NCBI GenBank assembly: GCA_947505055.1
Contig: CANNLO010000121.1
Coordinates: 1-12,005, forward strand
DNA length: 12,005 nucleotides
Direction: 5' to 3'
DNA from: Methylococcaceae bacterium
Lineage (GTDB): Bacteria; Pseudomonadota; Gammaproteobacteria; Methylococcales; Methylomonadaceae
The position numbers and the translations under genes were made by a program. The notes beneath the pieces were generated by a model. That model was not told the origin of the DNA. It did no database searches and was given only the letters and a program-made list of their open reading frames with translations. This document shows positions 1 to 7,552 of this stretch, piece after piece (the first letter of the stretch is position 1; the number at the start of each line of letters is the position of its first letter).

Positions 1-123
1 CTAATTAACATTGTCGTCATAAAAAGACGATAAATACTATATATTATTTTAATATTTTACATCATAACGCACCTATTTTTACTATTAAAAATACAGTGTT
101 TTCTGCAGTTAAGGGTAATTGAA

Positions 124-228
124 TTACTTCCCCGTATAACGATTATCTAAACGTAACTTAAATGCAAGAATAAACATATCGCTCCACTCCCAAGTCAGGT
201 TACCCTTTTCTATTAAGCTAGGTAATGC
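124..228 (-). pseudogene. Possible C-terminal coding remnant, unknown family
   Basis: The reverse strand is open for 34 codons between two in-frame TAA codons (229-231 and 124-126). The peptide looks like real protein, with a segment reading LTWEWSDMFILAFKLRLDNR that is rich in aromatic and amphipathic residues. It has no plausible start at its 5' end, since the only ATG is internal, so it would be the tail of a broken gene whose upstream part lies in a different frame or is lost. I do not recognise the family. An open stretch this short could arise by chance in AT-rich DNA. It sits next to the helicase remnant, which supports general gene decay in this part of the window. Confidence 0.22.
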
Positions 229-263
229 TTACACCTTAGGGTTAATGAGCCGGCGCTACCTAG

Positions 264-445
264 ATGCATCATAGTTCAGCTACAGTTAGAGATTGTGATT
301 TTTTAAGAGAGTTGGTACTAAGAGAGTTAGGTTGGGAAGTAATTCATAATGGTCGACAGATTGGTGGATTGATTCTCAGACAGCTTTAGAACATGTCGAT
401 AAGCAATTACATATGCTATTGGATGAGTTTCGGTCGAAAGTTTAA
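264..445 (+). pseudogene. C-terminal remnant of a DUF4011/DUF3320-type SF1 helicase-nuclease, frameshifted
   Basis: Two consecutive reading frames together give the characteristic C-terminus of large SF1 helicases that end in a Vsr-like (REase_MTES_1575-type) nuclease domain. From 264 the frame reads MHHSSATVRDCDFLRELVL and continues to LGWEVI. After a frame change near 345-352 it resumes as WSTDWWIDSQTALEHV and ends at the TAA at 443-445. In the family the matching text is approximately YHSS-x-x-ARDRDRLR...LGW...RIWSTDWW, so the similarity spans the break and shows a frameshift instead of two genes. The in-frame codon just before 264 is a stop, and the helicase core expected upstream is absent, so this is a relic of about 60 codons. 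Such proteins are frequent in defence islands. The assignment rests on remembered family motifs, not on a search. Confidence 0.68.
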
Positions 446-1042
446 TGTTATCTTGTTTGCTGATGTTACTCTTTGTGTTGTAAATAGATTAATATTATGA
501 AAATTTATTAATAATAAAGACGTATGTTGAAATAAACCTTTCTTTTTAATCTAATTTATTGAATTAGATTGATTATCTAGTTGCAGATAAGTTCAATAAA
601 CAGTTGGATTTGACGAATAAAACTAATATTTGTTCAGGGCATATAATGTCAGATTCGGTGGCTTCGCTAATCATCCACGAAGATCGTGCCCCATTACTTT
701 ATGTCATGTGATGTATTAATCGAACAATTATAAATTTTCCTAACTTTTGATCAGCCAATGACTAGTTATTTTTATTATTACTTATAATATTTGGCCTAAT
801 CCGTCTATTCGGATACTATGAAGCTGAGAGATACCCAAGCTATAACAATGTAAGGCGGCATAAACGTCGTCGAAACACATATGGAATCATTAAAGACTTA
901 TTTTAGATGGAGTGAGGTTCAATGGATTCCTTATAAAGAAATGTTTTTTAATTGCTTTATATAAAAATGTTTACTGAAACTCTTAAAAAATATTAGAAAG
1001 GTTGTGAATCTACTTTAATAAAATTAACTTGTATATATCTGA
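446..1042. other. AT-rich interval without an intact gene
   Basis: I see no ORF with both a start and a ribosome binding site. Short open stretches exist. One is 766-906 on the plus strand: 46 codons with no start, a hydrophobic first third (LFLLLLIIFGLIRLFGYY) and then a basic stretch (RRHKRRR). It may be a decayed membrane-protein fragment or chance. Another is an ATG-led 21-codon ORF near 649-714. A 9-bp inverted repeat lies at 548-570. The text around 820-836 resembles the CTGAGA...ACCC part of a TPP riboswitch but lacks the rest of that aptamer. The interval is best read as decayed DNA. Confidence 0.5.
548..570. repeat. 9-bp perfect inverted repeat
   Basis: AATCTAATT (548-556) and AATTAGATT (562-570) are exact reverse complements around a 5-base loop. 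No T tract follows on the plus strand. On the minus strand the hairpin is followed by an A run, so it does not look like a normal rho-independent terminator. It lies in non-coding AT-rich DNA and could be a cruciform, a binding site or chance. Confidence 0.4.
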
Positions 1043-1240
1043 GCCGAATCTACCTTAAAAGTATTTTGGTTTCGATCTTTGGCTGAGCAAGGTTGCATAA
1101 ATAAAGCATTAGAAATACTCGATCGTTTAGATAAAGAAGATACTAAATCATTAACTCAAGCCATTTCGAGTTGTTACTTAATAAGTTACGAATTGTTCAA
1201 AAATGTCAGTGCTTGTTTAATTTCTGAATTTATCCCCTGA
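1043..1240 (+). pseudogene. Possible small or truncated gene, unknown family
   Basis: The frame is open from just after an in-frame TGA (1040-1042) to a TGA at 1238-1240, about 65 codons. The sequence is protein-like and mostly helical, including CINKALEILDRLDKEDTKSL and then a run with SSCYLISYELF. There is no ATG or GTG. The only bacterial start in the middle is TTG at 1079, which would give 53 aa and has no clear Shine-Dalgarno sequence before it. This suggests the 3' part of a truncated gene. It runs in the same direction as the downstream McrB-like gene and ends about 140 bp before it, so it may be the remains of a former upstream operon member. I do not recognise the family. Confidence 0.33.
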
Positions 1241-1368
1241 AAAGAAAATTTACATTCACATTTTTCTTCTATCCTCAACGCTTAAATTCTACTTACATTA
1301 AAATATGATGTTTTTTATGCCTACATATGTATCGATTTTTTAAAATAATAGTACGTTAATTTAATTCG

Positions 1369-1373
1369 AAGGA
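1369..1373 (+). promoter_or_regulatory. Ribosome binding site of the McrB-like gene
   Basis: AAGGA lies 8 bases before the ATG at 1382, which fixes the start. The upstream 120 bases are very AT-rich and presumably hold the promoter, but I see no convincing -35/-10 pair to mark. Confidence 0.7.
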
Positions 1374-1381
1374 ACTTCAGA

Positions 1382-3934
1382 ATGAGTACCGAAAACAGAG
1401 AGCTTATAGTTAGAAAACAAAATGAATTAGCAAATCCTGAAACAGGTACCGTAGAAATTTTATTTGTCTCTTCCAATAATGGCATGACCATTGAATTACC
1501 CTCAGTAATGGAATTCCCCACTAAAGGTATTTTTATTAGTAAACACTTTGAAACCATCAAAGATCAATTTAGAGATGGAGAATTATTTCGACTGCAGAAA
1601 TGGAATGATATTGAAGATAGTAATTCAAGCTATTCAACCGATGACCGTCACCATCATCATTGGGCTTACGGTTCCTCAGCCAAAAGCATAGAACCGTTAT
1701 CTTTACTGCCTATTTATGATGGAGAGTTACCTGATCTTTCTACAGGATATGTAGACATTAACAATTTACCCGCAAATAAGGCTTTTTTTATTAAAAATAA
1801 AGGTGAAATTTATGGGCCTTTTAATGCAGATGCCAAGCGAGAAGATGAAAAAATAAAGGCATACCCATATCCACAAACAGTTTTAAGTATACCCAATAAT
1901 TTTGTGTTGAAAGTTCGTCAAAGTGTTCTGGATAACGAAAACATGATAACTCCCATTATGATGGGGCCGGATGAGCAGGATGAAATTCAATATATAGTAT
2001 CGTTACGATTATTAACCTCTATTCAAACAGAAACAGAACAAATTGACTTCACTTCGGATGAACAGCTTATAGCCTATTTTTCTAAATTAAAGCTAGGAAA
2101 ACAAACTATATTAAGTAAAAAGGAGACTGAAAAATTAAAACAAGGGGTTGCTGATGCTATTGCAAAAAAAGCGCTAAAAGAAGATGGTAGAGTAAGACGC
2201 TTACGTGAAATTCTTGATAAATATTTGGAGGTATCAGATGTTGGAGATGAATTAATCAATGATTATTTTGACAGTGAAAAAGGTAAAAGCTTTTTAAACG
2301 GTTATATTGAAAGCAAGCCTAACCTTGTGGCTAATGCTTCAAAAGAAATACAAGCTTCGATTGAAGAACATGAAGGAAGATTGCATCAACTTCAAAACGA
2401 CATTCAAAATAAAATTAGAGTTCAGCGCGAAAGCGTAGAAGCAGAAAAAGCAAAGGCAACGCATGCAATTGAAGAGGCGAAAGCTACTGCAGAGAAAGAA
2501 ATAAATGAAATTCGTAATAAATCACTGATAGAAGTACAACGAGAGCAACAAGAAGTTTTAGGTACCTTACAAACTGAAGTAATTAACTTGGAATCAAAGA
2601 AAGAAGAGTTGGAATCAGTTATCGTTAAGTTCTATGATGAACAAGATAGTATTAAACAGTATGAAGTTTTACAAGAAAATATACGTTATTTAACTGTTCG
2701 AGACAAAGAGCTAAGTAAAATTGTTGAGGGGTTAACACATTCAGTAAATAGTCCAGATTTTGGGGCTAAAGCCGCCGAAGTTAAAACTATACTGGGATTA
2801 TTACAAGGACGTTCATTAGATGAAGGAAACGAACAGTATTTATTTAAATCTCCACCAATTACGTCTGTCATTCCAGGACAAGATCAAGCAGCTCAATATA
2901 TTCAAACAATAGTTGAGTACTTTGAAAACGACAACTATTCAATTACTTTTGAAGAAATAACAAATCTATTAATAAATATTCAACAGTCTTTTCTTACAGT
3001 ACTTTCTGGATTACCTGGTTCAGGGAAGACTTCTTCTGTTACGCGCCTAAGTGCTGCTCATGGTTTATACCCAGAAAATAAGACTAAATCTGATTGTTTT
3101 CTCAATATTCCGGTTGCGCGTGGCTGGGTTTCATCACGAGACTTTGTAGGATTTAACAATTCTTTAAAAGGGTTGTTTCAACCTGCAAAGACGGGACTTT
3201 ATCAATTCTTACGACAAAGTGAACAACCCGAAGCTGACAAACTATTAAGAATGGTTTTATTGGACGAAGCAAATCTAAGTCCTATTGAGCATTACTGGTC
3301 TGAATTTTTAGCCATGTGCGATAAAGAAGGTCGTAATCGTCCACTGGATACAGGTATTCAAGGCGATAAACGTTTTTTGAAGGTAGAAAATAATATACGT
3401 TTTATTGCAACTATAAATAACGATAACACAACCGAACCGTTATCACCTCGATTATGTGATCGTGTCCCCGTCATTACTATGATGGATCTGGATCTGCGGC
3501 GTGAAAGTGTAAGCCAGCCTTTTGCATCATTATCGTTAGATGGAGGTATACCCTATTTACAATTAGAAGAATGGTTTGGAATATCTAATGACTCAAATTT
3601 AATAACTCCTCCTCTTATTGAAGAATTTTGTGGAAAAATGAAAGCCAGTGGCAAAGATTTAGGGGCTGAAATTTATGTTAGCCATCGTAAAATTAATGCG
3701 ATGACAGAGTTTTATGGAAAGGCAATTAAATATATTGAACAATCTATCGCAATTGACTTTGCTATTTCTCAACACGCACTTCCTTTAATTAATGGTCATG
3801 GTAAGGACTTTCGTAAGCGGCTTGAAAACTTGGAAGAAATGGCAAAAAATAATAACCTTGAACGCACAGGAACTCTATTACAAAAGATTCTAAAATCAGG
3901 GGATATGTATATCGATAGTTACAGTTTTTTTTAG
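1382..3934 (+). CDS. McrB-like AAA+ NTPase with long coiled coil
   Basis: This is an 850-aa protein predicted to be the NTP-driven motor and recognition subunit of a restriction-like complex. The last third is a P-loop AAA+ domain of the McrB/dynein-like clade. Walker A is GLPGSGKTSS (543-552, K549). A typical McrB-clade stretch, SSRDFVGFNN, lies near 584-594. Walker B is MVLLDEANLSP (D628, E629). The sensor-1/arginine region is TINNDNTTEPLSPRLCDR (677-694). Residues about 318-436 are a continuous charged coiled coil with an Ala/Lys/Glu-rich core. The N-terminal 300 residues are a separate, unrecognised recognition region containing a four-histidine run (90-93) and a GEIYGPF motif reminiscent of GYF-like folds. 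The ATG at 1382 has a good ribosome binding site. The gene is AT-rich and is followed after 14 bp by its nuclease partner. By analogy with McrBC it would assemble as a ring and drive DNA or RNA translocation for the partner. The target is unknown. Confidence 0.85.
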   Translation: MSTENRELIVRKQNELANPETGTVEILFVSSNNGMTIELPSVMEFPTKGIFISKHFETIKDQFRDGELFRLQKWNDIEDSNSSYSTDDRHHHHWAYGSSAKSIEPLSLLPIYDGELPDLSTGYVDINNLPANKAFFIKNKGEIYGPFNADAKREDEKIKAYPYPQTVLSIPNNFVLKVRQSVLDNENMITPIMMGPDEQDEIQYIVSLRLLTSIQTETEQIDFTSDEQLIAYFSKLKLGKQTILSKKETEKLKQGVADAIAKKALKEDGRVRRLREILDKYLEVSDVGDELINDYFDSEKGKSFLNGYIESKPNLVANASKEIQASIEEHEGRLHQLQNDIQNKIRVQRESVEAEKAKATHAIEEAKATAEKEINEIRNKSLIEVQREQQEVLGTLQTEVINLESKKEELESVIVKFYDEQDSIKQYEVLQENIRYLTVRDKELSKIVEGLTHSVNSPDFGAKAAEVKTILGLLQGRSLDEGNEQYLFKSPPITSVIPGQDQAAQYIQTIVEYFENDNYSITFEEITNLLINIQQSFLTVLSGLPGSGKTSSVTRLSAAHGLYPENKTKSDCFLNIPVARGWVSSRDFVGFNNSLKGLFQPAKTGLYQFLRQSEQPEADKLLRMVLLDEANLSPIEHYWSEFLAMCDKEGRNRPLDTGIQGDKRFLKVENNIRFIATINNDNTTEPLSPRLCDRVPVITMMDLDLRRESVSQPFASLSLDGGIPYLQLEEWFGISNDSNLITPPLIEEFCGKMKASGKDLGAEIYVSHRKINAMTEFYGKAIKYIEQSIAIDFAISQHALPLINGHGKDFRKRLENLEEMAKNNNLERTGTLLQKILKSGDMYIDSYSFF

Positions 3935-3948
3935 CTAAGGGTAATTAA

Positions 3949-5808
3949 ATGGAATTGACCATAGAGATTTTAACTGGCAAAAGAAAAGGGATGGAGATAA
4001 GTATCCAGCGAATGACTACCATTCAAAGTGATACAGAGATGCCCTATCTTCTAGAAACTGAAGGTTTCGCTCTACATTTAAAATTAGAGTCATTTTATGA
4101 TGAAGTAGCCTTAGTGTTGAATGATATTAATTATCAATTTTTCTATACAGAAGAAATTAATAATTTGTTTTGTTATATTTTAATGCCAAAAAGAAATAAA
4201 AATGGGTATGAAGCGCTTTTTTATAATTATTTTGGCACTGCGTATATAGATATAAAAATTTCATTAGAGAATAAAACTGAACTTATCCATTTTTCTCCAG
4301 TAGACGTATTAGCTCGTAAATTGACTGCAGATCAGGCTGCATATATGATCGAGTATATTCTTAAACAAAGTGAAGGTGATTTATACAGTTTATTTAGTGC
4401 CACCCGTTCAACTGCAAACTATATTGACGGTGGAGAGCATCCAAAAAAAGTAATTAATAAACTCAAAAATGTAATTAAAATTTTAGAAGAATTTTTACCT
4501 AGTATCGTAAATAGACCTTTAACGCGTGTTTCTAGTGAAACACGAATGCAAAATGGTTATCAAGCAAAAGATATAGATGAGCAAGGGTTAGGGTGGTTAA
4601 ATGAGAATTTATCTGTTTTAGAAGAAACCGATGATTTCGAAAGATCACATGTCTATTATGATGGAACTTACTACCTAGCAAGAGAAGTGCAAATACCAGT
4701 TATTGTTGAGCACACAGATATATATGAAAATCGTGTTATTTATGGTTTCTTATTAAAACTAAAGCATTTTGCTTTAGATATTGAAAGACATTTATTGGCA
4801 CCAGCCAGAAATACAATAAATTCAGGGGAAGAAGGTTACAGTAGTTTTTTTTCTGTAATAGGTAATTTAGCATCTAAAATGACCGGAATAGATTCTAGTC
4901 ATTTAATTGATTGTAATGATCGAATAACGCGATTAATAAAATTACTTGATGAGCGAGTTCCTATAACTATGATTGATGACGGATTACCAATCCTTACACA
5001 AAAAGTTAAATCTAATCGTTTTTATGCCTCTGTTTTTAGGGCTATGGTTGAGTGGTATAGATATAATAAAATTGACTGGCGATCACAAGAAATATTACTC
5101 GCTATAAAAAGCATTCCTGTTCTATTTGAATATTATACTGTTTTGAAAGTTAGGGAGGAATTGATCTCTATATGTGGAAATATTGATATTAGCCCCGGAA
5201 ATTTATTTATGTTGCGTGGTATATTTCAAAAGTGTGATATTAACCTTTATTACGAACCTGAATATTGGATGGTAGGCCATCAAAATATTAAAGATGCTAA
5301 ATATTTAAGAACAGAAATTTCTGAAATGTCATTTGTACGTACAGCGGCTGGTGATGGATTTAAGTCATCTAATCATAAAAATAGTAAGAGAGTGCCAGAT
5401 ATTGTAATTGAAGTAATTAAGGCTTCAGGTGATAAAGTATTACTTATATTTGATGCCAAATACTCAACAATGAAAATTGCATATAAAGAATATCTTCGTA
5501 ATTGTGCCATGAAATATATACATGGCATACATGGAATAGAGGGAACCTCCCCAGTTAATTCAATGGTTTTAATATGCCCAACACAAAATACAGTTACCTT
5601 TGCCGATATGCATGCCCCACCTTATGGCCTAAATGATAATAAAACTGTTATCCCTGTAATTGGTGTTCAAGGTGTTGATATTATCACCAATAGCGAAAAT
5701 CAGATTGTTTTCACTATTGGTGATAATATCAAGCGTTTATTGAATTTAGTAATAGACGATAGTAATGTTGTAAGTAGTTTCCAGCGTCAAGAGCTAAGCA
5801 TAAATTGA
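3949..5808 (+). CDS. DUF2357/DUF524-type PD-(D/E)XK nuclease, McrC-like partner
   Basis: This is a 619-aa predicted endonuclease subunit. Near the C-terminus it shows a PD-(D/E)XK active site: VPDIVIEV (P483, D484; E488 nearby) followed by LLIFDAKYS (D502, A503, K504). After this comes a helix containing YLRNCAMKYIHGIHG, as usual after the core in the DUF524 family. The first about 300 residues resemble a DUF2357-type N-terminal region that would contact the AAA+ ring. There is no signal peptide or membrane segment, so it is cytoplasmic. The start ATG is 14 bp after the upstream stop and is preceded by an AAGGG ribosome binding site (3937-3941) with 7-base spacing, which implies co-transcription and a stoichiometric complex. 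The nuclease residues look intact, so it should be active. The family assignment comes from motif and context recall. A McrC-type role is inferred from the pairing with the McrB-like gene. Confidence 0.8.
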   Translation: MELTIEILTGKRKGMEISIQRMTTIQSDTEMPYLLETEGFALHLKLESFYDEVALVLNDINYQFFYTEEINNLFCYILMPKRNKNGYEALFYNYFGTAYIDIKISLENKTELIHFSPVDVLARKLTADQAAYMIEYILKQSEGDLYSLFSATRSTANYIDGGEHPKKVINKLKNVIKILEEFLPSIVNRPLTRVSSETRMQNGYQAKDIDEQGLGWLNENLSVLEETDDFERSHVYYDGTYYLAREVQIPVIVEHTDIYENRVIYGFLLKLKHFALDIERHLLAPARNTINSGEEGYSSFFSVIGNLASKMTGIDSSHLIDCNDRITRLIKLLDERVPITMIDDGLPILTQKVKSNRFYASVFRAMVEWYRYNKIDWRSQEILLAIKSIPVLFEYYTVLKVREELISICGNIDISPGNLFMLRGIFQKCDINLYYEPEYWMVGHQNIKDAKYLRTEISEMSFVRTAAGDGFKSSNHKNSKRVPDIVIEVIKASGDKVLLIFDAKYSTMKIAYKEYLRNCAMKYIHGIHGIEGTSPVNSMVLICPTQNTVTFADMHAPPYGLNDNKTVIPVIGVQGVDIITNSENQIVFTIGDNIKRLLNLVIDDSNVVSSFQRQELSIN

Positions 5809-5813
5809 TACAA

Positions 5814-5835
5814 ACATTGTGAATGTCTATTTTTG
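5814..5835 (+). terminator. Weak candidate terminator after the nuclease gene
   Basis: ACATT (5814-5818) and AATGT (5822-5826) can form a short AT-rich hairpin five bases after the stop codon, followed by CTATTTTTG. The stem is only 5 bp with a 3-base loop, so it would be weak. It is listed because of its position. Confidence 0.25.
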
Positions 5836-5878
5836 ACACATATACAAATTATGCGGTTCTATTTAAAGGCTCAATTTT

Positions 5879-5956
5879 TCAGTCAAGCACCTCACCAATC
5901 ATAAACGGTTTAATATGTCGTCCTGCACTACTATTACGTATATGTAAATTGCTATC
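5879..5956 (-). pseudogene. Possible C-terminal coding remnant, unknown family
   Basis: The reverse strand is open for 25 codons from an in-frame TAA (5957-5959) to a TGA (5879-5881). The peptide contains HIRNSSAGRHIKPFMIGEVL, which has a convincing protein character, but there is no start codon at the beginning. If real, it is the tail of a gene that once lay convergent to the nuclease gene. I cannot name the family, and chance cannot be excluded at this length. Confidence 0.25.
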
Positions 5957-5974
5957 TTAAAGATAGAGCGCAAT
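5948..5974. repeat. Imperfect inverted repeat between the two operons
   Basis: CTATCTT-A-AAGATAG (5952-5966) is a 15-base palindrome. It extends outward as ATTGC (5948-5952) pairing with GCAAT (5970-5974), with a small bulge. It lies about 320 bp before the YhaO-like start in the non-coding gap. It could be an operator or a structured RNA element. It has no T tract, so it is not a terminator. Confidence 0.4.
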
Positions 5975-6293
5975 AGCGAGCCCAACCTAGCCCAATCATT
6001 GATCCAGACTTGGCTTTTTCTCTAATGAAAATCAGGCTAAAAAATGGGGGTATTTGAACGGATAATAAAATAAATATTTTTTTGTACTTAGAATTTTGTC
6101 TTGAGGGGTAATGCTTTTAAGTATAAATTGCATAAAAGAGTATATATAAAACAATATGGGTCGCAAGTTTTTACTCGCTAGGTGAGATATAGCTGATCAT
6201 AAATTTGCAAATCTTTTTGTCATCAACGGGAGTGGTTTGTCGGTAATGGTCTAATCCTTGAGCAATAATCAATTAAATTTAAGGAAAAAGTTA
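5960..6293. other. Intergenic region before the YhaO-like gene, presumed promoter region
   Basis: I see no gene here. The region is AT-rich toward its right half, with TATA-like text around 6121-6155 (GTATAAATTGCATAAA and GTATATATAAAA) that could supply a -10 element. TTGTCT and TTGAGG near 6096-6106 are possible -35 boxes, but none has ideal spacing to a -10 element. AGCCCAA (5979-5985 or 5989-5995) can pair imperfectly with TTGGCT (6010-6015) ahead of TTTTTC, a weak terminator candidate on the plus strand. Confidence 0.35.
6281..6285 (+). promoter_or_regulatory. Ribosome binding site deciding the YhaO-like start
   Basis: AAGGA lies 8 bases before the ATG at 6294. This favours 6294 over the in-frame TTG at 6258, which has no such site and would add 12 residues ahead of the strand that carries the first metal-binding motif. 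Confidence 0.7.
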
Positions 6294-7550
6294 ATGAAAT
6301 TCATTCATGCAGCAGACATACATTTGGATAGTCCATTAACAGGATTAAGTGCTTACCCAGATGCCCCCGTTGAAATGCTACGTACTGCAACGCGTGATGC
6401 TTTTACCAATTTGGTTACCGAAGCAATTGAGCAAATGGTCGACTTCATGGTGATTGCTGGAGATTTATATGATGGCACTTGGAAAGATCACAACACGGGC
6501 ATTTATTTCTGTAAAGAAATGGGACGCCTGAAAAAAGCGAGTATTCCTGTTTACTTACTGTTCGGTAATCACGATGCCGAGAGTGAAATGACCAAGAAGT
6601 TACAACTGCCTGACAACGTTTTTTGCTTCGATACTAAGAGGCCAAGCACTTTTTGTCTGGAACATTTAAAGGTTGCTTTGCATGGACGCAGCTTTAAGGA
6701 AAAAGAGACCACAGAAAATCTTGCGTCAGGGTATCCGGTTCCGGTGCCGGGTATGTTCAATATTGGTGTGCTGCACACGGCGCTTGAAGGAAACTCAGCG
6801 CATGCAAACTATGCCCCGTGCAGTCTCGAAGAACTTCATGCCAAGGGCTATCACTACTGGGCACTGGGTCATGTTCATGAGTATCAACTATGGGAAGGTG
6901 CCTCGACGGTGGTTTTTCCTGGAAACCTTCAAGGGCGTCATATCCGAGAAACTGGACCGCGCGGAGCGGTTATTGTGACGGCTGATGAGCATGCTATTCA
7001 GGACATTAACCGACTGTTCGTCGATGTACTTCGCTGGACTAGTCTTGAGGTTGATGTGACCGAGTGCAATTCCCTGGTCGAAGTCGTGCGTGCTGTCGGT
7101 AGAGCGCTGGAAGAACTTGTAGATAACAGTATATCTTCCATCCCCATTGCCGTCAGAGTTACTGTGATTGGAAAGACCGTTGCACATGGTGATCTTTTCG
7201 GGCTGGAGTTGCAACTGCGCTCTGAAGTTTTAGCTTTGGCAGTTGCCATGGGCGCGGAGCGAATTTGGATTGAGAAGGTCAAGGTGGCTACTTCAACGAC
7301 AGATGATGGTGAGGCGTTGCGAGCACGAGCCGATGCCCTCTCAGATCTGCAGGAGCTTCTTCAAGCAGCTGAATCAGACCCTGACTTTCTTAAAAGCCTG
7401 CAAACAGAGCTATTGGGCTTGGTCAATAAAGCCCCCCTAGAGTTGCAAACTACTGTTCCTTACTTTAAAACCATCCGCTCTGGTGATCTTGAGTCCTTGG
7501 TTCGCGAAGTCCGTCCTGGACTGCTGTCTCATTTAGCTAAGGTGGAGTGA
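6294..7550 (+). CDS. yhaO: YhaO-like metallophosphoesterase (SbcD/Mre11-type nuclease)
   Basis: This is a 418-aa calcineurin-like phosphoesterase predicted to be the nuclease subunit of an SbcCD/Mre11-Rad50-like complex acting on DNA ends. The metal-binding motifs are all present and in order: FIHAADIHLDSP at the N-terminus (D8, H10), IAGDLYDG (D57), FGNHDAE (N92, H93, D94), VLHTALEG (H161) and ALGHVHEYQ (H193, H195). They occupy the first about 200 residues, followed by a C-terminal capping and partner-binding region typical of YhaO. The length fits the YhaO family. The gene is followed after 2 bases by the YhaN-like ATPase, the standard pairing. Base composition is closer to balanced than in the upstream operon. 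All catalytic residues look intact. SbcD itself is a less likely name because the partner is YhaN-like instead of SbcC-like. Confidence 0.88.
   Translation: MKFIHAADIHLDSPLTGLSAYPDAPVEMLRTATRDAFTNLVTEAIEQMVDFMVIAGDLYDGTWKDHNTGIYFCKEMGRLKKASIPVYLLFGNHDAESEMTKKLQLPDNVFCFDTKRPSTFCLEHLKVALHGRSFKEKETTENLASGYPVPVPGMFNIGVLHTALEGNSAHANYAPCSLEELHAKGYHYWALGHVHEYQLWEGASTVVFPGNLQGRHIRETGPRGAVIVTADEHAIQDINRLFVDVLRWTSLEVDVTECNSLVEVVRAVGRALEELVDNSISSIPIAVRVTVIGKTVAHGDLFGLELQLRSEVLALAVAMGAERIWIEKVKVATSTTDDGEALRARADALSDLQELLQAAESDPDFLKSLQTELLGLVNKAPLELQTTVPYFKTIRSGDLESLVREVRPGLLSHLAKVE
7541..7547 (+). promoter_or_regulatory. Ribosome binding site deciding the YhaN-like start
   Basis: GGTGGAG, within the last codons of the YhaO-like gene, sits 5 bases before the ATG at 7553. 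This makes ATG 7553 more likely than the in-frame GTG at 7547, which overlaps the site itself. The arrangement implies translational coupling. Confidence 0.65.
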
Positions 7551-7552
7551 CT

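Noticed and set aside
14..30. TCGTC/GACGA hairpin at the left edge
   Set aside because: It has only 5 bp, no T tract in the right place and no adjacent gene to terminate, so it is not worth a feature.
818..850. CTGAGAGATACCC text like part of a TPP riboswitch
   Set aside because: The partner GGGGTG strand and the conserved CCTGATCTGGATAATGCCAGC-type half are missing, and no thiamine gene follows.
3925..3932. Eight-T run at the end of the McrB-like gene as a programmed frameshift fusing it to the nuclease
   Set aside because: Both alternative frames meet a stop within a few codons, before the nuclease ATG, so no fusion could be made.
6258..6293. TTG at 6258 as the start of the YhaO-like protein
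   Set aside because: There is no ribosome binding site before it, while the ATG at 6294 has AAGGA at the right distance and begins directly at the conserved metal-motif strand.
6888..7282. Minus-strand ORFs of about 100 codons within the YhaO-like gene
   Set aside because: They are antisense to a clearly coding metallophosphoesterase and have no recognisable content.
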